From Salinibacillus aidingensis (lineage in GTDB: Bacteria > Bacillota > Bacilli > Bacillales > Alkalibacillaceae): a stretch of DNA of 64,000 bases. The notes beneath the pieces were generated by a model. That model saw nothing but the letters and a program-made list of their open reading frames with translations, was not told the DNA's origin and did not search any database. The position numbers and the translations under genes were made by a program. Shown in pieces: positions 53,849 through 61,429 of this stretch. The stretch lies in assembly GCF_039522525.1 (NCBI RefSeq), contig NZ_BAAADO010000006.1, forward strand, positions 1 through 64,000. The letters run 5' to 3'. How positions within the stretch are numbered: the stretch's first letter is position 1; each line of letters begins with the position of its first letter.

Positions 53849-53950
53849 AAACTTTAATAGAATGTCAAGGAAAATTGAGCAAAAATTCTAGTATTTCTCA
53901 CATTTATATAATAGAATAAAAGTACGCGGCAGGGTTATAGAATCTAATGA

Positions 53951-53976
53951 TTTGAATGCTGGTGTGAGCATTCAAA
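53951..53976 (+). promoter_or_regulatory. Perfect inverted repeat before dhaK (candidate operator)
   Basis: TTTGAATGCT (53951-53960), GGTGTG, AGCATTCAAA (53967-53976) is a perfect 10-bp inverted repeat. It lies between a TATAAT-like -10 (53907-53912) and the dhaK ribosome site. It has no T run, so an operator or an RNA structure is more likely than a terminator. Confidence 0.55.
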
Positions 53977-53998
53977 ATCCTTGAGGAGGATATTTTCT

Positions 53999-54994
53999 AT
54001 GAAAAAGATTGTGAATGACCCTAACAAAGTTGTTGAAGAAATGCTGCAAGGATTTGTTGCTGCACATCCCGATGATGTTAAGCAATTACCAGGTACAACC
54101 GTTATTGCACGAAAAGATGCCCCTGTATCAAATAAAGTGGGCCTTGTGAGTGGAGGAGGAAGCGGTCACGAACCCGCACACGCCGGCTATGTAGGCGAAG
54201 GGATGCTGGATGCTGCGGTTGCCGGTGAGGTTTTTACTTCCCCTACTCCGGATCAGGTATTTGAAGCGATTAAAGCCGTTGACGGTGGATCAGGTGTATT
54301 TTTGGTTATTAAAAACTATACAGGCGATGTAATGAACTTTGAGATGGCAGCTGAAATGGCTGAAGCAGAAGGAATTAAAGTCCAGCAGGTCGTTGTAAAT
54401 GATGATGTAGCTGTTGAGGATAGTTCATTTACGACAGGACGCCGGGGAATTGCCGGTACAATTTTTGTTCATAAGATCGCAGGAGCTAAGGCTGCTCAGG
54501 GTGCTTCTTTAGATGAAGTAAAGGCTGTGGCCGATAAAGTGGTTGCAAACGTCCGCTCAATAGGAATGGCCCTGACCCCATGTACCGTTCCTGCTGCCGG
54601 TGAACCGAGCTTTGTCTTAGAGGAAGACGAAATGGAAGTGGGTATTGGTATCCACGGAGAGCCGGGAATTGAGCGCAAAAAAATCACAAGTGCTGATGAT
54701 ATTGCAACCGAGCTAACAGAAAAAGTATTAGATGATATGAATCTTACAGGCGGTGAAGAAATCGCTGTGATGGTGAATGGTCTCGGCGCAACCCCTGAAA
54801 TGGAACTATATATTGTGAACAGGAAAGTAAATGAGCTGCTTTCCGATAAAGGAATTAAAATCTATGACTCATTTGTCGGAGAGTATATGACATCGTTAGA
54901 AATGGCGGGGTGCTCTGTAACCCTTCTTAAAGTGGATCAGGAGTTAAAGAAACTTTTAGAAGCAGATTCCAAGGCTCCGGCATTTCGTCGCTAA
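53999..54994 (+). CDS. dhaK: Dihydroxyacetone kinase subunit DhaK
   Basis: A 331-residue DhaK from ATG 53999 (GAGGAGGA upstream). GGGSGHEPAHAGYVG at about 52-66 contains the substrate-site His57, and GIGIHGEPGIER near 215-226 holds His219, the position that binds dihydroxyacetone covalently. Phosphate comes from DhaM through DhaL-ADP. It heads the dhaKLM operon. Confidence 0.96.
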   Translation: MKKIVNDPNKVVEEMLQGFVAAHPDDVKQLPGTTVIARKDAPVSNKVGLVSGGGSGHEPAHAGYVGEGMLDAAVAGEVFTSPTPDQVFEAIKAVDGGSGVFLVIKNYTGDVMNFEMAAEMAEAEGIKVQQVVVNDDVAVEDSSFTTGRRGIAGTIFVHKIAGAKAAQGASLDEVKAVADKVVANVRSIGMALTPCTVPAAGEPSFVLEEDEMEVGIGIHGEPGIERKKITSADDIATELTEKVLDDMNLTGGEEIAVMVNGLGATPEMELYIVNRKVNELLSDKGIKIYDSFVGEYMTSLEMAGCSVTLLKVDQELKKLLEADSKAPAFRR

Positions 54995-55009
54995 AATGGG
55001 GGGAACCAT

Positions 55010-55630
55010 ATGGAATTACAAGTCAAACACGTGATAACCTGGATGGAAAAAGCCAACGAAAAAATACAATCCAATAAAGAATACTTAACGTCCCTTGATC
55101 AGGCAATCGGTGATGGGGACCATGGGCTTAATATGGCCCGGGGATTTCAGGAGGTCGTAAATAAAGTTACGGAATCTGACTATACCAATGTTTCTGATAT
55201 TCTTAAAGACGTATCCATGACTCTTTTGTCAAAAGTAGGCGGAGCATCAGGCCCGTTATATGGTACGGCTTTTCTGAAAATGTCTACTGCTGTAAAAGGA
55301 ACAGAGAGCGTTGATTTTCCCCGGTTCAGGACTGCAGTAGAGGAGGCAGTTAATGGTGTGAAGCAGCGGGGAAAAGCAAATCAGGGTGAAAAAACCATGC
55401 TTGATGTATGGGAGCCCGTTGCAGAGTTGTTACAGAATCAGGAAGACCTTGAAGCAGAAGAACTTGCTTCCACAGCAAGAAAAGCAATGGAAGCAACCAA
55501 AGACATCGAAGCGAAAAAAGGTCGTGCTGCCTACTTAAAAGAACGTTCCATCGGTCATTTAGACCCTGGTTCTGTCTCATCCTATTACATTTTCTCGGCA
55601 CTTGCGGAAGTGCTGGACGAAGGAGCTTAA
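55010..55630 (+). CDS. dhaL: Dihydroxyacetone kinase subunit DhaL (ADP-binding)
   Basis: A 206-residue DhaL with the nucleotide and magnesium motif AIGDGDHGLNMARG and GGASGPLYGTAFL. It keeps ADP bound, is phosphorylated by DhaM and passes the phosphate to dihydroxyacetone on DhaK. It starts 15 bases after dhaK. Confidence 0.96.
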   Translation: MELQVKHVITWMEKANEKIQSNKEYLTSLDQAIGDGDHGLNMARGFQEVVNKVTESDYTNVSDILKDVSMTLLSKVGGASGPLYGTAFLKMSTAVKGTESVDFPRFRTAVEEAVNGVKQRGKANQGEKTMLDVWEPVAELLQNQEDLEAEELASTARKAMEATKDIEAKKGRAAYLKERSIGHLDPGSVSSYYIFSALAEVLDEGA

Positions 55631-55636
55631 CTCATC

Positions 55637-56020
55637 ATGTCATATGTAGGAATTGTACTGATTTCACACAGCCCAAAAGTTGTAGAAGGAATTAAAGATA
55701 TTATCCGGCAAATGGTTCCGGATGTACCTGTTGAACCCGCCGGGGGTACGGATGATGATTCCATTGGTACCAATGTGGAAAAAATTCAACAGGCCATTGA
55801 AAATGCCTACAGTGAAAAGGGTGTACTCCTCTTTTTCGATTTGGGGAGTGCCATGATGAATGCGGAATTAGCGGTTGAAATGGCGGATTACGATCAGGTG
55901 AAAGTCGTGAAAGCACCACTGCTGGAAGGATCTTACGTTGCTGCGGTGGAATCAGGAATGGGAAAAACATTAGAGGAAGTTGAAAAGGCTGCTCAAAGCG
56001 TCTTAGAAGAAATGGAATGA
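55637..56020 (+). CDS. dhaM: PTS phosphocarrier DhaM (EIIA-Man type)
   Basis: A 127-residue, single-domain DhaM. The N-terminus YVGIVLISHSPKVVEGIKD carries the phosphorylated His near residue 11, and FFDLGSAMMNAELA is typical. It takes phosphate from HPr, so this dihydroxyacetone kinase uses phosphoenolpyruvate, not ATP. The extra HPr- and EI-like domains of E. coli DhaM are absent, as usual in Gram-positive bacteria. Confidence 0.95.
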   Translation: MSYVGIVLISHSPKVVEGIKDIIRQMVPDVPVEPAGGTDDDSIGTNVEKIQQAIENAYSEKGVLLFFDLGSAMMNAELAVEMADYDQVKVVKAPLLEGSYVAAVESGMGKTLEEVEKAAQSVLEEME

Positions 56021-56032
56021 CATAAAGAGGTT

Positions 56033-56075
56033 CCCTCCAGAGATGTATAGATTGCTCTCTATGGAGGGATTCTTT
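56033..56075 (+). terminator. dhaKLM terminator
   Basis: CCCTCCA at 56033 pairs with TGGAGGG near 56062-56068, with extra pairs inside, then TTCTTTTA. Confidence 0.78.
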
Positions 56076-56128
56076 TATATAGAGTATTATTGTAAAAGCA
56101 GAAGTACTAAAAAGAGGGGAGTGTCCTT

Positions 56129-56674
56129 TTGGGGGATTTTAATAGCAAAATTGTTCCTGCACTTCGGAATAATAAAGATTTTGAACGAATGTTGGAAAGT
56201 GACCATGAAATTCTTGTGTTACTTGAAACAAGGCTTTCACAATTGTCAGGATTGGTCAAATATGCGCATCAGCGAGAAAAAAAGGTATTTATTCATGCTG
56301 ACCTTGTTCAGGGACTGAAGGCAGATGAATACGGAATCGAGTTTCTAATTAACAACATTAAAGTCGATGGGATTATTTCAACGAGAGGAAATGTTATTAC
56401 ATTAGCCAAAAAGCATCGCATCTTTGCCATTCAGCGATTATTTGTTCTCGACAGCCACGCACTGGAACATAATCTGAAAATCTGTAATCGGGTCCAGCCG
56501 GATTATATCGAAGTTTTACCTGGAATTATTCCTAAAATCATCAAAGAGGTTTATAAAAAAACAGGTATTCCTGTTATTGCAGGCGGATTGATTCGGTCAA
56601 AGCAGGATATTGATGATGCATTGGAGAGCGGTGCTGCAGCTGTGACAACCTCCAACTATGAGCTTTGGAAATAA
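56129..56674 (+). CDS. glpP: Glycerol operon antiterminator GlpP
   Basis: A 181-residue protein of the GlpP family (KKVFIHADLVQGLKADEYGI, IQRLFVLDSHALEHNL, PVIAGGLIRSKQDIDDAL). With glycerol-3-phosphate bound, it binds the leaders of glp messages and prevents early termination. It starts at TTG 56129 behind AGAGGGGAG. It is placed directly before glpF, and two target-like leaders are present (56782-56841, 59425-59478). Confidence 0.93.
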   Translation: MGDFNSKIVPALRNNKDFERMLESDHEILVLLETRLSQLSGLVKYAHQREKKVFIHADLVQGLKADEYGIEFLINNIKVDGIISTRGNVITLAKKHRIFAIQRLFVLDSHALEHNLKICNRVQPDYIEVLPGIIPKIIKEVYKKTGIPVIAGGLIRSKQDIDDALESGAAAVTTSNYELWK

Positions 56675-56711
56675 AAAACTATTAAATCTGAATAAATTAT
56701 GAAAATACTTA

Positions 56712-56740
56712 TTGACAGCGTTTTCATATTCGTGTAATAT
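56712..56740 (+). promoter_or_regulatory. glpFK promoter with overlapping cre site
   Basis: TTGACA (56712-56717), a 17-base spacer and TAATAT (56735-56740) form a strong sigma-A promoter. TTGACAGCGTTTTCAT (56712-56727) is one mismatch from the CcpA cre consensus and covers the -35, which implies repression by preferred sugars. Confidence 0.85.
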
Positions 56741-56781
56741 GATAGATAACAAGTTAATGATCGTGATGGAGATAATGAGAG

Positions 56782-56841
56782 CCACACTTTTACCGTACTA
56801 TCTTTTACGAAAGAAGTATGCAGGAAAGGTGTGGTTTTTTT
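56782..56841 (+). promoter_or_regulatory. GlpP-controlled leader terminator of glpFK
   Basis: CCACACTTTT (56782-56791) pairs with AAAGGTGTGG (56825-56834) before a T run. It is preceded by GATGGAGATAATGAGAG. It lies in the leader, upstream of glpF, as expected for GlpP antitermination. Confidence 0.82.
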
Positions 56842-56916
56842 ATTGTTCTATCACAGCACGTGCTAAAAACTTGTTGAATCTGGTTTTATAAAATAGTATA
56901 TCGGGGAGTGTTGGAG

Positions 56917-57750
56917 ATGTCTGAATTTCTTGCAGAAGTTATTGGAACCATGATCCTGATCATCTTTGGTGGTGGCGTTGTTGCCAGTAACGTACTTAAT
57001 AAATCAAAAGGGGAAGGCGGCGGCTGGGTGCTTATCACACTTGGCTGGGGACTTGCAGTTGCTTTAGCCGTTTTTGCCGTCGGAAGTGTATCAGGCGCAC
57101 ATATTAATCCAGCTGTTACGTTAGGATTTGCATCGATTGGAGATTTCCCTTGGGAAAAGGTACCAATGTATATCTCAGCACAAATCATAGGTGCATTCAT
57201 TGGAGGCATTATCGTATTCTTCGCTTATTTACCCCATTGGAGAGAAACATCAGAAGCAGGCCTGAAGTTAGCTGTCTTCTCAACGGATCCAGCGGTTCGC
57301 AGTCCGTTATCAAACTTTGTTACAGAGCTGATTGGTACATTTGTTCTTGTTATGGGATTACTTTTCATCGGAGCTAACGAATTCACAGAAGGCTTAAATC
57401 CATTAGTTGTCGGTTTACTCATTGTTGCGATTGGTATGTCTCTAGGGGGACCTACCGGCTATGCCATTAACCCGGCTCGTGACTTAGGGCCAAGAATTGC
57501 ACACACTGTATTACCCATACCAGGTAAAGGAAGTTCTGACTGGGGATATGCATGGGTACCAGTATTAGGTCCGGCATTAGGTGGTATTTACGGTGCATTG
57601 TTCTATGCAGCGATCTTTACAGGTGAGTATTCTGGAGCATTTTGGGCAGTAAGTGCTATTGTAGCTGTGGTATTAATAGCGGCAGCGGGAACAGAACTGA
57701 AAAAAGCCAATGAAGCTCCAGTTGATCATAAAGCTTCACAATCATTATAA
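56917..57750 (+). CDS. glpF: Glycerol uptake facilitator (aquaglyceroporin)
   Basis: A 277-residue channel with six membrane helices and the two pore NPA motifs, INPAVTLG and the glycerol-type INPARDLGPR. It lets glycerol diffuse into the cell. ATG 56917 is nine bases after GGGGAG and gives MSEFLAEVIGTMIL. The next gene, glpK, traps the glycerol by phosphorylation. Confidence 0.95.
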   Translation: MSEFLAEVIGTMILIIFGGGVVASNVLNKSKGEGGGWVLITLGWGLAVALAVFAVGSVSGAHINPAVTLGFASIGDFPWEKVPMYISAQIIGAFIGGIIVFFAYLPHWRETSEAGLKLAVFSTDPAVRSPLSNFVTELIGTFVLVMGLLFIGANEFTEGLNPLVVGLLIVAIGMSLGGPTGYAINPARDLGPRIAHTVLPIPGKGSSDWGYAWVPVLGPALGGIYGALFYAAIFTGEYSGAFWAVSAIVAVVLIAAAGTELKKANEAPVDHKASQSL

Positions 57751-57764
57751 GGAGGAGAGACACT

Positions 57765-59255
57765 ATGAGTAAATTTATTCTATCTTTAGACCAGGGAACA
57801 ACAAGTTCACGGGCGATTTTGTTTAACCATGAAGGGGAAATCGTGGAAACCGCCCAGAAGGAATTCGAGCAGTTCTTTCCAAAGCCAGGCTGGGTGGAGC
57901 ATGATGCCAATGAAATCTGGACATCTGTTCTGTCCTGTATTTCAGAAGTACTTAGAAAGGCAGACGTTGAACCTGATCAGGTAGCAGGAATTGGGATTAC
58001 AAACCAGCGTGAAACTACTGTAGTCTGGGATCGGAACACAGGTAAGCCAATTTACAAGGCGATTGTCTGGCAATCCCGTCAAACAGAAGGCATTTGTCAG
58101 GAGCTGCGTGAACAGGGACACAACGATCTGTTTAATGAGAAAACCGGACTTCTTCTGGATCCATATTTCTCGGGTACAAAAGTAAAATGGATTCTGGATA
58201 ATGTTGAAGGGGCGAGAGAAAAGGCTGATAAAGGTGAGCTTCAATTTGGTACCATTGACACTTGGCTGGTTTACAAGCTTTCCGGTGGTAAGGCTCATGT
58301 TACCGACTACTCCAATGCATCCCGTACACTAATGTTTAACATTTATGACCTGAAATGGGACGATGAGCTTCTCGATATTCTGACTGTACCGAAGAGCATG
58401 CTTCCGGAAGTTCGCCAGTCCTCTGAAGTTTATGCAAATACGGTTGACTATCACTTCTTTGGCAAAGAGGTTCCAATTGCAGGTATTGCCGGTGACCAGC
58501 AAGCTGCCCTGTTTGGTCAGGCCTGCTTTGATGAAGGAATGGTTAAAAACACTTATGGTACAGGTGGATTCCTGCTCATGAACACAGGGAAAGAAGGCGT
58601 TAAATCGAAAAATGGTTTATTAACCACACTTGCCTGGGGTGTTGACGGAAAAGTTGAATACGCTTTGGAAGGAAGTATCTTCGTTTCCGGTTCTGCGATT
58701 CAGTGGCTTCGTGACGGTCTTGAAATCATAGATAATTCACCACAAAGTGAAGACTATGCCACAAATGTAGATTCCACAGATGGTGTCTATGTAGTACCAG
58801 CTTTCGTTGGTTTAGGTACTCCTTACTGGGATAGTGAAGCACGAGGAGCGGTATTTGGACTTACTCGCGGTACAACCAAGGAGCATTTTGTTCGTGCTAC
58901 CCTTGAGTCACTGGCTTATCAGTCCAAAGATCTTGTTGATGCCATGGTCGCTGATTCAGGAATCGACGTTAAATCGCTGCGTGTCGATGGTGGGGCGGTT
59001 AAAAACAACTTCCTCATGCAATTCCAAAGTGATATCTTAGGCGTTCAGGTAGACCGGCCTGTCATTAATGAAACCACTGCCCTAGGTGCTGCTTATCTTG
59101 CTGGTTTGGCTGTGGGCTACTGGAACGACAAAGAGGAAATCGCAAAGCAGTGGAAGATTGAGCGTACATTTAAAGACAATCTTGATGATAACAAACGTAA
59201 TGAACTATACGAGGGCTGGAAGAAAGCTGTTTCTGCAACCCGTGCATTCAAGTAA
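57765..59255 (+). CDS. glpK: Glycerol kinase
   Basis: A 496-residue FGGY kinase with the phosphate-binding DQGTTSSRAI at the N-terminus, WQSRQTEGICQEL, GDQQAALFGQ and the FGGY signature region. His230 in DYHFFGKEVP corresponds to the residue that HPr phosphorylates to activate glycerol kinase in Gram-positive bacteria. It forms glycerol-3-phosphate, the GlpP ligand and GlpD substrate. AAGGAGGAG lies before the ATG. Confidence 0.97.
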   Translation: MSKFILSLDQGTTSSRAILFNHEGEIVETAQKEFEQFFPKPGWVEHDANEIWTSVLSCISEVLRKADVEPDQVAGIGITNQRETTVVWDRNTGKPIYKAIVWQSRQTEGICQELREQGHNDLFNEKTGLLLDPYFSGTKVKWILDNVEGAREKADKGELQFGTIDTWLVYKLSGGKAHVTDYSNASRTLMFNIYDLKWDDELLDILTVPKSMLPEVRQSSEVYANTVDYHFFGKEVPIAGIAGDQQAALFGQACFDEGMVKNTYGTGGFLLMNTGKEGVKSKNGLLTTLAWGVDGKVEYALEGSIFVSGSAIQWLRDGLEIIDNSPQSEDYATNVDSTDGVYVVPAFVGLGTPYWDSEARGAVFGLTRGTTKEHFVRATLESLAYQSKDLVDAMVADSGIDVKSLRVDGGAVKNNFLMQFQSDILGVQVDRPVINETTALGAAYLAGLAVGYWNDKEEIAKQWKIERTFKDNLDDNKRNELYEGWKKAVSATRAFK

Positions 59256-59384
59256 TTAACAGATAAATTCGGTTTTAAGGGAGTCATTTGTATCTCTGTC
59301 AATCCCCTACAACACACCTAATGGGGAACCCTGCCCGCGCACACGAGATCGTTAAAATGACTTCCCATAAACCGGTTCGCGTGT

Positions 59385-59478
59385 TATAATAAAATTAAGT
59401 TAATAGTTTGGACGGAGAATCCTGAGAGACCACAAATACTCTATACATTGTATAGGGGACATTTGTGGTCTCTTTTTT
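59385..59478 (+). promoter_or_regulatory. glpD promoter and GlpP-controlled leader terminator
   Basis: TATAAT is at 59385-59390 (the -35 is poor). The leader stem AGAGACCACAAAT (59425-59437) pairs perfectly with 59461-59473 and runs into TTTTTT. It is preceded by GACGGAGAATCCTG, close to the sequence before the glpF leader terminator. The remainder of 59256-59384 shows no gene. Confidence 0.85.
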
Positions 59479-59549
59479 GGTTGTATCCGTTTGCAATAAA
59501 GGTTAACCATATTATTAAGAGTTTTTTATGATAAAAGGAGCGATGGACG

Positions 59550-61208
59550 ATGTTCTCAAGTCTAAATCGTAAAGAAATGAAAGGGAAAATGAAGGACGAA
59601 TCTCTGGATTTGCTTGTTATTGGGGGAGGAATTACAGGTGCAGGTATTGCGCTTGATGCGGTAACACGAGGAATGAAGGTAGCTGTAGTGGAAATGCAGG
59701 ACTTCGCAGCAGGTACATCAAGCCGATCAACAAAGCTCGTTCATGGTGGTCTTCGTTACTTAAAACAATTTGAAATCGGGGTTGTTTCCGAAACAGGTAA
59801 GGAACGAGCCATTGTTTATGAAAATGGTCCTCATGTTACAACTCCGGAATGGATGATGCTGCCATTTTATAAAGGCGGCACATTCGGTCCATTCACCACG
59901 AACATTGGTTTACGTGTTTATGATTTTCTTGCCGGCGTTAAAAAGACAGAAAGAAGGCAGATGTTTAAACCGGAAGAAGCCATAAATCGAGAGCCACTGT
60001 TAAATGCAAAGGGTCTTAAGGGGGCAGGTTACTATGTAGAATATAAAACCGATGATGCCCGTTTGACGATTGAAGTGATGAAAAAGGCTGTAGAAAAGGG
60101 AGCACTTGCCCTGAACTATACAAAAGTGACAGATCTCATTTATGACAATAACCGTGTTGTAGGTGTAGAAACAGAGGATCAAACCGATGGAAGTCATGAC
60201 CAGCTATATGCGAAAAAAATTGTCAATGCAGCAGGTCCATGGGTTGATACCTTACGAGAAAAAGACAACTCCAAGCGTGGCAAATACCTGCATCTTACAA
60301 AAGGGATTCATCTTGTATTTGATGAGGACCGTTTCCCTCTGAAGCAGGCCATTTACTTCGACACCCCTGATGGCCGTATGGTTTTTGCGATTCCGAGAGA
60401 AGGAAAAACCTATGTAGGGACTACGGACACGGTTTATGAGGGCAATATTGCACATCCCAAAATGACGGTAGAGGACCGGGATTATGTCTTAAAGGCGATT
60501 GATTATATGTTCCCGACTGTTGGAATTAAAGCCGAGGACATTGAGTCAAGCTGGGCAGGTTTACGTCCGCTTATCCATGAAGAAGGGAAAGACCCTTCCG
60601 AAATCTCCCGTAAAGATGAAATTTTCGTTTCGGACTCCGGGTTCATTTCCATTGCAGGCGGAAAATTAACTGGCTACCGTAAAATGGCCGAAAGCATTGT
60701 TGATTTGGTTGGGAAACAGCTTCATGAAGAAGAAGGTAGATCATTCCCGGGAACACAAACGAAAGAGTTACGAATTTCCGGTGGAGACGTAGGAGGTTCT
60801 TCAGGCTTTGAAAGATTTGTCCCTCAGAAGATTCGTGAAGGAGCAGAAGCCGGCCTTGATGAAGGCGTTGCAGAATCTCTGGTTAAACGCTATGGTTCTA
60901 ATATTGATTCTATTTATGATATATATCAGAATGAGCAGGACACAGCCAAAGCTGAAAATCTGGACCCCGTAGTCTATGCCATGCTTCGATACGGCATTGA
61001 GCAGGAGCTTGTTTATAAACCGGTTGATTTCTTTATAAGACGTACAGGTGCTTTATTCTTTGATATTAACTGGGTTCGTGAGCATAAAGATTCGGTGATC
61101 ACCTATATGGCTAAGCAATTTACTTGGTCTGATGATCAAAAGAAAGAATATACCGAACAGCTTGAACAGCTAATGTATGAAGCCACACATCCAGTGGAAG
61201 AAGATTAA
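59550..61208 (+). CDS. glpD: Aerobic glycerol-3-phosphate dehydrogenase
   Basis: A 552-residue FAD enzyme with the Rossmann motif LLVIGGGITGAGIA (glycines about 25-30), TSSRSTKLVHGGLRYL for FAD and substrate, and AGGKLTGYRKMAE near residue 370. It oxidises glycerol-3-phosphate to dihydroxyacetone phosphate at the membrane and gives electrons to menaquinone. AAAAGGAG lies before the ATG. It is a single-gene unit under GlpP control, followed by a structured repeat. Confidence 0.97.
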   Translation: MFSSLNRKEMKGKMKDESLDLLVIGGGITGAGIALDAVTRGMKVAVVEMQDFAAGTSSRSTKLVHGGLRYLKQFEIGVVSETGKERAIVYENGPHVTTPEWMMLPFYKGGTFGPFTTNIGLRVYDFLAGVKKTERRQMFKPEEAINREPLLNAKGLKGAGYYVEYKTDDARLTIEVMKKAVEKGALALNYTKVTDLIYDNNRVVGVETEDQTDGSHDQLYAKKIVNAAGPWVDTLREKDNSKRGKYLHLTKGIHLVFDEDRFPLKQAIYFDTPDGRMVFAIPREGKTYVGTTDTVYEGNIAHPKMTVEDRDYVLKAIDYMFPTVGIKAEDIESSWAGLRPLIHEEGKDPSEISRKDEIFVSDSGFISIAGGKLTGYRKMAESIVDLVGKQLHEEEGRSFPGTQTKELRISGGDVGGSSGFERFVPQKIREGAEAGLDEGVAESLVKRYGSNIDSIYDIYQNEQDTAKAENLDPVVYAMLRYGIEQELVYKPVDFFIRRTGALFFDINWVREHKDSVITYMAKQFTWSDDQKKEYTEQLEQLMYEATHPVEED

Positions 61209-61211
61209 TCA

Positions 61212-61369
61212 TATCACGCATGAACTGGCCGTAATACCCCCACTTCAAGTCTTGAGGGTACCCCATCAAGACTAAGTGGGGGATAAACGGCCAGTAAATT
61301 CCTGATAAGTTCAACTAACCATAAGTGGGGGAGGGAGAAAACCTCCCACTGACGGAAGTTTCACTTTAT
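61212..61369 (-). repeat. Structured interspersed repeat, copy C
   Basis: About 158 bp, the inverted equivalent of copies A and B. Its inner hairpin is the most complete: CCCCCACTT/AAGTGGGGG encloses GTCTTGA/TCAAGAC around GGGGTACCC. It lies between glpD and the convergent penicillin-binding protein gene. Confidence 0.85.
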
Positions 61370-61374
61370 ACGAA

Positions 61375-61408
61375 GGGCTGACCACACTTTAAGGTCAGCC
61401 TTTCTTTA
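61375..61408. terminator. Terminator between glpD and the convergent pbp gene
   Basis: GGCTGACC (61377-61384) pairs with GGTCAGCC (61393-61400), followed by TTTCTTT on the plus strand. It serves glpD best. Confidence 0.8.
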
Positions 61409-61429
61409 TATATTGAGAGTGCTCATTTA

